Origin: Methylotenera_A sp031399315
Lineage (GTDB): Bacteria > Pseudomonadota > Gammaproteobacteria > Burkholderiales > Methylophilaceae
Length of the DNA: 9,856 bases
Reading direction: 5' to 3'
Assembly: GCA_031399315.1 (NCBI GenBank)
Contig: JANNOS010000104.1
Span: 1 to 9,856, forward strand
In this document: piece after piece, positions 1 through 6,096 of the stretch
How the letters are laid out: the number at the start of each line of letters is the position of its first letter
Position numbering within the stretch: position 1 is the first letter of the stretch
Translations under genes and position numbers: made by a program
Notes under the pieces: model-generated
Databases searched by the model: none
Told to the model about the DNA's origin: nothing
The model's input: only the letters and a program-made list of their open reading frames with translations

Positions 1-71
1 TCAATTTCTTGGCCCAATTTGGCAAAGTTTGCAGAAAGAATACTAGGGGCAATTCTAAAAGTTTTATCCAT
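1..71 (-). CDS. rpe: Ribulose-phosphate 3-epimerase, N-terminal fragment (cut by window edge)
   Basis: Only the first 23 codons lie in the window; the gene runs leftward off the edge. The minus-strand ATG at 71-69 begins MDKTFRIAPSILSANFAKLG, which matches the conserved start of ribulose-phosphate 3-epimerase (usual form IAPSILSADFARLGEE): beta-strand 1 of the TIM barrel, with the active-site Ser of PSILS. The enzyme interconverts ribulose 5-phosphate and xylulose 5-phosphate in the pentose phosphate pathway, and in ribulose-monophosphate methylotrophs it also serves regeneration of the formaldehyde acceptor. It is divergent from hemA. The Shine-Dalgarno is weak (an ACGGA about 9-13 bases upstream). 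The N-terminus is diagnostic, but nothing can be said about the rest of the gene. Confidence 0.88.
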   Translation of the reverse strand, partial: MDKTFRIAPSILSANFAKLGQEI

Positions 72-208
72 GGCTCGCGTCCGTAATGTGTTTAATTGAA
101 ACTGGGAATAATATAAAACGGCTATTTTACCAATAAATTGAGGGTTTTAGATAGGCGCGCTTGCTTAAGATGCGCCAATACGCGAAAATTACGCCTTTAC
201 CTAACTCA

Positions 209-235
209 TTGACTTTAACTATTTTTTTATAAAAT
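209..235 (+). promoter_or_regulatory. Probable sigma-70 promoter of hemA
   Basis: TTGACT at 209-214 matches five of six bases of the -35 consensus. TAAAAT at 230-235 matches five of six of the -10 consensus, with a short 15-base spacer; overlapping TATAAA at 228-233 would give 13. The box lies in AT-rich DNA and predicts a transcript start near 242 and a leader of about 50 bases before the hemA ATG at 295. The rest of the intergenic region (72-294) shows nothing firm: a TATTAT on the minus strand (113-108) could be the rpe -10 box but has no clear -35. Confidence 0.5.
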
Positions 236-294
236 AAGCCAATGCCTTAATTAAAACTAACCTTAAGTCACTTTAAAGAGTCCATAAAATTTCA

Positions 295-1539
295 ATGCAG
301 CTTTATGTTATCGGCGTGAATCACACCACAGCGCCAGTGCAAATTCGCGAACATGTTGCTTTTAATAGCGAACATTTAGGCAGTGCTTTGCGTGAATTAA
401 CGCAGCACGATGCGACTGAGGCCGCCATTTTATCGACCTGTAACCGCACAGAACTGTATTGCAGCACGGATAACCCTGCCAAACCGCTGCATTGGCTTTC
501 TCAATATCACAAGTTAGAAGCCAGCAGTATTGCACCCTATATTTATACTTTTCCACAACCTGAAGCCGTGAAACATGCGTTTAGAGTCGCCTCTGGTTTG
601 GATAGCATGGTGTTGGGCGAGGCGCAAATTTTAGGGCAATTTAAGCAGTCAATTAAAATTGCACAAGATGCAGGCACGCTGGGTACGTTGCTCCATAAGC
701 TTTTTCAACGCACATTTGAAGTGGCTAAAGAGGTGCGCACCAATACCGATATTGGCGCAAATTCCATTTCAATGGCCGCCGCCGCCGTTAAATTAGCACA
801 ACGCATTTTTGGTGACATTCACCAACAAAAAGTGTTGTTTATTGGTGCTGGCGAGATGATAGAACTGTGCGCTGACCATTTCACGGCACAAAAACCAAAA
901 AGCATGACAATCGCCAACCGTTCATTAGAACGCGGCAGTGATTTAGCGGAAAAGATTGGCGGCCAAGCCATATTACTTAACGACTTACCCGACCGCTTTG
1001 CCGAGTTTGACATTGTGATTACCAGCACCGCCAGCCAACTACCGATTGTGGGTTTAGGTATGGTTGAACGCGCGATTAAAGCACGTCGGCATCGCCCCGT
1101 TTTTATGGTGGATTTAGCCGTACCGCGTGACATAGAGCCAGAAGTCGCGCAATTAGATGATGTGTTTTTGTATACCGTAGACGACCTTGCGCAAGTGGTG
1201 AATGACGGCATGGTAAATCGGCAAGAAGCCGCAATCAATGCAGAAATGATTGTCTCAGCACGGGTTGAACATTTTATGCAATGGCTGGCAAAACGAGATA
1301 CCGTGCCTACTATCAAGGCGCTGCGTGACCAAGCGGAAGCCACGCGCCAAACTGAATTAACAAAAGCCTTAAAACTGATTCAAAAAGGCGAATCGCCAGA
1401 AAAGGCGCTAGAAACCTTAAGCAACGCGCTGACCAATAAATTTTTACATGCGCCTAGCCATGCGCTCAATCAAGCACACGGTGATGAGCATGCAAAGTTA
1501 GAAAATATACTCAAACAACTTTACCAAATTAAAAATTAA
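295..1539 (+). CDS. hemA: Glutamyl-tRNA reductase
   Basis: Catalyses NADPH-dependent reduction of Glu-tRNA(Glu) to glutamate-1-semialdehyde, the committed step of C5-pathway tetrapyrrole (heme) synthesis in the cytoplasm. The 414 residues match the usual length (E. coli about 418). Residues 7-19 read GVNHTTAPVQIRE. The catalytic Cys49 sits in STCNRTE. Residues 98-115 carry the VASGLDSMVLGEAQILGQ block, with His94 just before it. The NADPH Rossmann glycine motif GAGEM is at 184-188, MVDLAVPRDIEPEV at 271-284, and the C-terminal part is the helical dimerisation domain. The ATG at 295 gives the expected family N-terminus. The only purine-rich upstream stretch, AAAGAG at 275-280, is too far away to be a good ribosome binding site. 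It is the first gene of the rightward cluster; prfA follows after 10 bases, a common hemA-prfA arrangement in proteobacteria. The frame is intact. Confidence 0.97.
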   Translation: MQLYVIGVNHTTAPVQIREHVAFNSEHLGSALRELTQHDATEAAILSTCNRTELYCSTDNPAKPLHWLSQYHKLEASSIAPYIYTFPQPEAVKHAFRVASGLDSMVLGEAQILGQFKQSIKIAQDAGTLGTLLHKLFQRTFEVAKEVRTNTDIGANSISMAAAAVKLAQRIFGDIHQQKVLFIGAGEMIELCADHFTAQKPKSMTIANRSLERGSDLAEKIGGQAILLNDLPDRFAEFDIVITSTASQLPIVGLGMVERAIKARRHRPVFMVDLAVPRDIEPEVAQLDDVFLYTVDDLAQVVNDGMVNRQEAAINAEMIVSARVEHFMQWLAKRDTVPTIKALRDQAEATRQTELTKALKLIQKGESPEKALETLSNALTNKFLHAPSHALNQAHGDEHAKLENILKQLYQIKN

Positions 1540-1549
1540 GAATCTTTAG

Positions 1550-2632
1550 ATGAAACCAAGCATGTTAAGAAAGCTCGCGACTTTAAGCGAGCGTTTAGAA
1601 GAGTTAAACCGCCTGATGAGTAGTGAAGGCGTGACCAGCAACATGGATAATTACCGCAAAATTACCCAAGAACACGCTGAAATCACGCCAATTGTGGAGC
1701 AATACCACGCGTTTGAACAAGCCGAAAAAGACATTGCAGAAGCGCAAGCCATGTTAAGCGACCCTGAAATGAAAGAGTTCGCACAGGAAGAAATTGAAGC
1801 TGGCAAAACCAAGCTAGAGGCGGTAGAAGCCGCATTGCAATTGCTGCTGCTACCAAAAGACCCAAATGACGATAAAAATCTGTTTTTAGAAATTCGCGCA
1901 GGCACGGGCGGCGATGAGTCTGGTTTGTTTTGCGGCGACCTTTTCCGCATGTATTCAAGATACGCAGAGCGCCAAAAATGGAAAGTCGAGATCATGTCGG
2001 CCAACGAAAGTGAAGTGGGCGGCTACAAAGAAATTATCGCCAAAATTGAAGGTTATGGCGCGTATTCAAAACTCAAATTTGAATCGGGCGGCCACCGCGT
2101 ACAACGTGTACCAGATACCGAAACGCAAGGCCGCATTCACACCAGTGCTTGCACGGTAGCCGTTTTGCCAGAGGCAGATGAAGTAAGCGATGTCGTTATC
2201 AACCCCGCTGATATTCGCATTGATACTTATCGCGCCAGTGGCGCGGGCGGTCAGCATATTAACAAGACAGATTCCGCCGTGCGCATTACCCACGCGCCTA
2301 CAGGGATTGTGGTGGAATGCCAAGAAGGCCGCAGCCAGCACGCTAACAAAGCGCAAGCCATGCAAGTGCTAGCCGCACGCATTAAAGCCAAACAAGTAGA
2401 TGCGCAAAATAGCGCGATTGCTTCTGAGCGTAAAAGCTTGATTGGCAGTGGCGACCGTAGCGAGAGAATTAGAACTTACAACTACCCGCAAGGCCGCATT
2501 ACCGACCACCGTATTAACCTCACGCTATACAAAATTGACGCGATTACTGAAGGTGATATGGACGAGCTGATTGGCGCGCTGATGGCGGAACATCAAGCCG
2601 ATTTGTTGGCGAGTTTGGGTGAAGATAATTAA
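1550..2632 (+). CDS. prfA: Peptide chain release factor 1 (RF1)
   Basis: Recognises UAA and UAG in the ribosomal A site and triggers hydrolysis of peptidyl-tRNA. The 360 residues equal the E. coli length, and the GGQ motif falls at 233-235 as in E. coli; Gln235 is the residue methylated by PrmC, encoded downstream. The stop-codon recognition tripeptide is PDT (188-190) in RVPDTETQGRIHTS. This is a PxT, marking RF1 rather than RF2 (SPF), though E. coli has PAT. The N-terminal coiled-coil domain spans about 1-100, and the domain 2 signature RAGTGGDES is at 116-124. The ATG at 1550 is preferred over the in-frame ATG at 1562 because MKPS matches the family start. It begins 10 bases after hemA with no terminator between, so the two are probably cotranscribed. 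Confidence 0.97.
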   Translation: MKPSMLRKLATLSERLEELNRLMSSEGVTSNMDNYRKITQEHAEITPIVEQYHAFEQAEKDIAEAQAMLSDPEMKEFAQEEIEAGKTKLEAVEAALQLLLLPKDPNDDKNLFLEIRAGTGGDESGLFCGDLFRMYSRYAERQKWKVEIMSANESEVGGYKEIIAKIEGYGAYSKLKFESGGHRVQRVPDTETQGRIHTSACTVAVLPEADEVSDVVINPADIRIDTYRASGAGGQHINKTDSAVRITHAPTGIVVECQEGRSQHANKAQAMQVLAARIKAKQVDAQNSAIASERKSLIGSGDRSERIRTYNYPQGRITDHRINLTLYKIDAITEGDMDELIGALMAEHQADLLASLGEDN

Positions 2633-2643
2633 GGCGTACCATC

Positions 2644-3348
2644 ATGCTAGATAGCTTATATGGAAAGACTTTTCTAATTCTAGGCAGCCAACTTGGCTTA
2701 ACTTGGTTAGTTACAATAGTCTCGCTTGCAGTATTTCGTAATCTCTTTTGGTCACAAACTAGTTGGGTCTCTGGTGGTGTTGATGATAGTGGCAATTTAG
2801 ACTTAGAGCTTGAATGGGAAGCCATAAAGCCTTATTTTTATGGGCTTCTCATCACGGATATACTCGTGTTCCTGATACTACTTTTCTATGGTACATCCAA
2901 CCTAAGTTACGGAATACCGCTTTTTTGTGTTTGGTCAATTCTGACTGGTATTGAGCTCTCGCTTTGTCTTATCTCTGTAGACGAAAATCTCGGTGGTAAA
3001 GTCTTAGCCCTAACAGCTCTTATCACTTTTGCAGCAGGTCTAATTGGTGCAAAGTCTGGTATAGATTTTTCTTTTCTAGGCAAAGGACTATTTGTCTCGC
3101 TGTTACTACTTATTGTTTTTGGCTTAATCCGCATATTTTATTCAATTCCTCGTTGGGTCCAGCGAGTTGGAGCGTTTTTTGGCGTTGTAATATTTACTGG
3201 ATATTTGTTATACGACTTTCATCGTCTTAGCATGCTAAACGAGAATATAGCTTCAAATAGTTGGTCTGCAGCAATGAGAATTTCCATAAGTATTTATCTA
3301 GATATCATCAATTTGTTTTTAGATTTATTAGATTTAATAAGCAAGTAA
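2644..3348 (+). CDS. BAX-inhibitor-1/YccA-like multi-spanning membrane protein
   Basis: A 234-residue, strongly hydrophobic protein with about seven predicted membrane segments (roughly 9-31, 66-83, 90-110, 119-137, 143-166, 174-192, 214-232). The C-terminus carries the BI-1 family (TMBIM/YccA/YetJ) layout: a YDxxxL segment at 190-195 and YLDIINLFLDLL at 218-229. In YetJ two aspartates at equivalent places form the pH-sensitive calcium gate; the likely counterparts are Asp191 and Asp220. The spacing is 29 residues, against about 24 in YetJ, and the usual DTQ reads DFH, so this is a divergent member. The acidic loop at 47-59 is also unusual. A TAAGG 9 bases before the ATG overlaps the prfA stop and can serve as ribosome binding site. 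The gene lies between prfA and prmC. Two lines counted by hand (2701-2760 and 2881-2940) are 37% GC, against 50% in prfA 2341-2400, which suggests a different origin. Substrate and role are unknown. Confidence 0.72.
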   Translation: MLDSLYGKTFLILGSQLGLTWLVTIVSLAVFRNLFWSQTSWVSGGVDDSGNLDLELEWEAIKPYFYGLLITDILVFLILLFYGTSNLSYGIPLFCVWSILTGIELSLCLISVDENLGGKVLALTALITFAAGLIGAKSGIDFSFLGKGLFVSLLLLIVFGLIRIFYSIPRWVQRVGAFFGVVIFTGYLLYDFHRLSMLNENIASNSWSAAMRISISIYLDIINLFLDLLDLISK

Positions 3349-3382
3349 CGTGTGTAACTCATTGTCTTCAGAATTAGCAAGC

Positions 3383-3408
3383 GGCGGATAACGCTACGCT
3401 CATCCGCC
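3383..3408. repeat. REP-like palindrome before prmC
   Basis: GGCGGAT (3383-3389) and ATCCGCC (3402-3408) form a perfect 7-bp inverted repeat around a 12-base centre containing ACGCT twice in tandem. It resembles the dispersed GGCGGAT...ATCCGCC palindromes found in many copies between genes of proteobacteria. Only one copy is in this window, so its repeat status rests on resemblance. It ends 14 bases before the prmC start codon and could fold in the mRNA just ahead of the initiation site. Confidence 0.6.
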
Positions 3409-3422
3409 CTACAACTACACAA

Positions 3423-4295
3423 ATGAAAATTAAAACCATTCTTACTAACGCCGCCACACGGTTAAATTCCGCTGAAGCTGGCTTTGAAGCGCAACTTTTG
3501 CTGCAACATGCGTTAAATGTCAATCGTGCATGGTTAATTGCACATCAAAACGACGCTCTGGAAGCCAATATCCATGCGGCCTACAGAGCACTGATTAATC
3601 GTCGTATAAATGGCGAGCCGATTGCCTATATTTTGGGTGTTCGTGAATTTTATGGCCTAAGCTTAAAAGTCACGCCCGATACGCTGATTCCGCGACCTGA
3701 TACAGAAACATTAGTGGAGGCGGCTTTGGCTAAGATTACCCCCTCTCCCCAAGGTGGGAGAGGGGTGGGGGAGAGGGGTAAAAGTTTAAGCATTCTCGAC
3801 CTTGGCACGGGTACAGGCGCAATTGCGCTGGCGATTGCAAAACATCGGCCACTTGCACAAGTGACTGCGGTGGATGCCTCTGAAAATGCGTTAAAAATCG
3901 CCCAAGAGAATGCACAAAATCTGCAAATTGCTAACGTAGAATTTATTATCAGTAATTGGTTTGATGCTTTAAAAAATCAGCGCTTTGATGTCATTGTGAG
4001 CAATCCGCCTTATATCGAAGCCAATGACATTCATTTAACACAGGGTGATTTACGTTTTGAGCCGCTTGTCGCGCTGGCTTCTGGGCAGGATGGTTTAGAC
4101 GCTATTCGCACAATTATTCAAAATGCGCCACAACACCTAAACCCGCGCGGCTGGCTAATATTAGAACATGGTTACAATCAGGCTGAAAGTGTTGCAACCT
4201 TATTGAAACGGGCGGGGTTTACTGAAATTAGCCATACTTTAGATTTGGCCCGCATTGCGCGTGTAACACTTGGGCAATTCCAGCACGTAGCGTAA
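3423..4295 (+). CDS. prmC: Release factor glutamine methyltransferase
   Basis: Transfers a methyl group from S-adenosylmethionine to the glutamine of the GGQ motif in RF1 and RF2, raising termination efficiency; its substrate RF1 is encoded two genes upstream. The 290 residues comprise an N-terminal helical domain (about 1-95, with GEPIAYILGVREFYGL at 64-79 and LIPRPDTETLVE at 88-99) and a class I methyltransferase domain. That domain has the SAM-binding ILDLGTGTGAIAL at 124-136, the acidic strand end AVDAS at 149-153 and the catalytic NPPY at 194-197. The C-terminus RVTLGQF matches the family. Residues about 106-119 (TPSPQGGRGVGERG) are absent from E. coli PrmC and come from an inserted GC-rich repeat in the linker between domains. 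The ATG at 3423 gives the expected N-terminus, but no Shine-Dalgarno precedes it. Confidence 0.93.
   Translation: MKIKTILTNAATRLNSAEAGFEAQLLLQHALNVNRAWLIAHQNDALEANIHAAYRALINRRINGEPIAYILGVREFYGLSLKVTPDTLIPRPDTETLVEAALAKITPSPQGGRGVGERGKSLSILDLGTGTGAIALAIAKHRPLAQVTAVDASENALKIAQENAQNLQIANVEFIISNWFDALKNQRFDVIVSNPPYIEANDIHLTQGDLRFEPLVALASGQDGLDAIRTIIQNAPQHLNPRGWLILEHGYNQAESVATLLKRAGFTEISHTLDLARIARVTLGQFQHVA
3738..3779. repeat. GC-rich palindromic repeat inserted in frame in prmC
   Basis: CCCCTCTCCC (3740-3749) can pair perfectly with GGGAGAGGGG at 3756-3765 (6-base loop) or with a second copy at 3769-3778; the direct repeat GGGAGAGGGGT occurs at 3756-3766 and 3769-3779. Composition and structure are wholly unlike the flanking AT-richer codons. 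It reads through in frame as TPSPQGGRGVGERG, a peptide type that such dispersed palindromes typically encode. Against E. coli PrmC the linker is about 12 residues longer, so the element adds roughly 36 bases, a multiple of three. Confidence 0.75.
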
Positions 4296-4317
4296 GCCCA
4301 TAAAATCACAAGCATAG

Positions 4318-4323
4318 TATAAT
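4318..4323 (+). promoter_or_regulatory. Perfect -10 box immediately upstream of metX
   Basis: TATAAT at 4318-4323 is a consensus -10 hexamer ending 6 bases before the metX ATG at 4330. Transcription normally begins 6-8 bases after the box, so the mRNA would start at or next to the start codon. No Shine-Dalgarno is visible in the 34-base gap after prmC, which fits a leaderless transcript. There is no recognisable -35 at the usual distance (AGCCCA at 4295-4300), so the box could be fortuitous. Confidence 0.45.
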
Positions 4324-4329
4324 CACGCC

Positions 4330-5457
4330 ATGTCTGAAAATAATTCTATTGGTATCGTCGTCGCACAAATCGCACATTTTAGTGAGCCACTGACGCTTAA
4401 AAGCGGTGAGGTTTTGCCGCAATTTGATTTAGTGTATGAAACTTACGGCACACTAAACGCAGACAAATCCAACGCTGTGTTGATTTGCCATGCCTTATCT
4501 GGCAATCACCACGTAGCGGGGAAATACGCCGAGACAGACAAAAATGCAGGCTGGTGGGACAACTTAATTGGCCCAAATAAACCGTTAGATACCAACAAGT
4601 TTTTTGTGATTGGCTTAAACAACCTTGCTGGCTGTCATGGCAGTAGCGGCCCTTCAAGTATTAATCCGAAAACTAAGAAACCTTATGGCGCTAGCTTTCC
4701 CATCGTTACGGTGGAAGATTGGGTGAACTCGCAAGCGAGCTTGCTAGATTATCTGGGCATTAAAACGCTGACTGCTGTTATCGGTGGCAGTTTAGGTGGC
4801 ATGCAAGCACTGCAATGGACGATTGCTTACCCGCAACGCGTAAAATATGCATTGGTAATTGCTAGCGCACCCAATTTAACCGCACAGAATATGGCGTTTA
4901 ACGAGGTGGCGCGCCAGGCCATTATTACCGACCCAGAATTTTACGAAGGTGATTATTACGCACATAACGCAGTACCTCGCCGCGGCCTACGCATCGCTCG
5001 CATGCTGGGGCACATTACCTATTTATCTGACGACGCCATGGGCGAAAAATTTGGCCGCAAGTTGAAAGATAAAATTAAATATAGTTTTGATGTCGAATTT
5101 GAAATGGAATCGTACTTGCGCTATCAAGGCGATAAATTTGCTGGCGAGTTTGATGCCAATACTTATTTACGCATGACGCGTGCACTGGATTATTACGACC
5201 CAGCTTTGGAACATGGTAGTGATTTAAGCAAAGCGCTAAAAAAAGTAAAAGCCGAGTTTTTGGTGGTGAGCTTTACTAGCGATTGGCGTTTTTCGCCAGA
5301 CCGCTCGCGCGAAATTGTCAAAGCTCTGCTAGATAACGAGCTGACGGTGAGCTATGCCGAAGTCACGGCGCTGCATGGTCATGATGCGTTTTTGATGCCT
5401 GATGCGCATTACCATGCAATTTTGCGCGCTTATTTACAAAAATTTGAGGTCAAATAG
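4330..5457 (+). CDS. metX: Homoserine O-acyltransferase (MetX family; probably O-succinyltransferase)
   Basis: Acylates the hydroxyl of L-homoserine from an acyl-CoA, the first committed step of methionine synthesis. It has the alpha/beta-hydrolase fold at typical length (375 residues). The substrate-pocket block ALSGNHHVAG is at 55-64, and the nucleophile elbow GGSLGGMQ at 152-159 places the catalytic Ser at 154. Asp318 (TSDWRF) and His351 (HGHDAF) complete the triad, and the active-site Arg region PRRGLRIAR is at 216-224. Experimental work on the family showed that many proteobacterial MetX proteins use succinyl-CoA rather than acetyl-CoA. The SDWRFSP sequence, with Arg320 after the catalytic Asp, matches the succinyl type (metXS) as I recall it, so succinyl-CoA is the better guess. 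metW follows after 9 bases, the usual proteobacterial pair. The frame is intact and translation may be leaderless. Confidence 0.95.
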   Translation: MSENNSIGIVVAQIAHFSEPLTLKSGEVLPQFDLVYETYGTLNADKSNAVLICHALSGNHHVAGKYAETDKNAGWWDNLIGPNKPLDTNKFFVIGLNNLAGCHGSSGPSSINPKTKKPYGASFPIVTVEDWVNSQASLLDYLGIKTLTAVIGGSLGGMQALQWTIAYPQRVKYALVIASAPNLTAQNMAFNEVARQAIITDPEFYEGDYYAHNAVPRRGLRIARMLGHITYLSDDAMGEKFGRKLKDKIKYSFDVEFEMESYLRYQGDKFAGEFDANTYLRMTRALDYYDPALEHGSDLSKALKKVKAEFLVVSFTSDWRFSPDRSREIVKALLDNELTVSYAEVTALHGHDAFLMPDAHYHAILRAYLQKFEVK

Positions 5458-5466
5458 ACTTAAATC

Positions 5467-6090
5467 ATGACAAATAATGTAAATATTACAAATAACAATC
5501 AGAAGTTCAGGCAGGATTTTGCCATTATTGCAGGCTGGGTTGGTTTTGGTAGCAAAGTGCTCGATTTGGGCTGTGGCGATGGTGAGTTACTCACTTACTT
5601 GCGTGCGAGCCTAGAAGCAAAAGGCTATGGCGTTGAAAAAGATGATGCCAATTGGTTGGCATGTTTGCAAAATGGTACCAACGTCATCCAAATGGACTTA
5701 GAAGACGGCTTATCTGGCTTTGAGGATCAATCGTTCGACACGGTAATACTCTCACAAACCCTACAAGCCATGCATAATACCGAAGAAATTGTGCAAGAGA
5801 TGCTGCGCGTTGGGCGCGAAATCATCGTCACTTTCCCTAATTTTGGCTATTGGCGTAACCGCATTCAAATTACAACGGGCACAATGCCCGTCTCCAAAAC
5901 ATTGCCATATCAGTGGTTTGATACACCGAATGTACACCTTTGCACGATTAACGATTTTGACCAATTTTGTAAAAATCACAAAATTTCTGTGATTGAGCGC
6001 AGAGTCATCACCGAAGGCAATGAAGTGAGTTTTATGCCAAATTTATTGGGCAATTTAGCTATGTATCGCTTGAAATCTAGCCAGAAATAA
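5467..6090 (+). CDS. metW: MetW, methyltransferase-like methionine biosynthesis protein
   Basis: A 207-residue class I SAM-methyltransferase-fold protein that acts with MetX in homoserine acylation in many proteobacteria; biochemical work indicates it supports or activates MetX rather than acting as a known methyltransferase. SAM motif I VLDLGCGDGE is at 31-40, a GVEKDD strand end at 55-60, FDTVILSQTLQAMHN at 90-104, FPNFGYWRNRIQI at 123-135 and WFDTPNVHLCTINDF at 150-164. The last two blocks are hallmarks of MetW. The N-terminus carries a short Asn-rich leader (MTNNVNITNNN) before the usual RxDF start. The gene lies 9 bases after metX and 6 bases before the permease gene, so cotranscription is likely. 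Its ribosome binding site is poor: GAGGT inside the metX end is 16 bases away. Confidence 0.94.
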   Translation: MTNNVNITNNNQKFRQDFAIIAGWVGFGSKVLDLGCGDGELLTYLRASLEAKGYGVEKDDANWLACLQNGTNVIQMDLEDGLSGFEDQSFDTVILSQTLQAMHNTEEIVQEMLRVGREIIVTFPNFGYWRNRIQITTGTMPVSKTLPYQWFDTPNVHLCTINDFDQFCKNHKISVIERRVITEGNEVSFMPNLLGNLAMYRLKSSQK

Positions 6091-6096
6091 ACTTAA

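Noticed and set aside
154..176. Inverted repeat GGCGC...GCGCC between rpe and hemA
   Set aside because: The stem is only 5 bp with a 13-base loop and no T tract; too weak to call an operator or terminator.
285..290. TAAAAT just before the hemA ATG as a second leaderless-type -10 box
   Set aside because: It ends only 4 bases before the ATG, so transcription would begin inside the start codon, and there is no -35; the box pair at 209-235 is better.
819..1343. Long open frame on the minus strand inside hemA (174 codons)
   Set aside because: It is wholly antisense to a clearly conserved gene, has a low-complexity Ser/Arg/Ile-rich translation with no recognisable domain, and has no ribosome binding site.
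1651..2004. Minus-strand open frame inside prfA
   Set aside because: Antisense to RF1, Ser-rich translation with no family resemblance; a shadow of codon use in prfA.
3349..3422. Insertion sequence ends or transposase remnant flanking the BI-1-like gene
   Set aside because: No terminal inverted repeats flanking the gene, no target duplication and no transposase fragment could be seen; only the single palindrome at 3383-3408.
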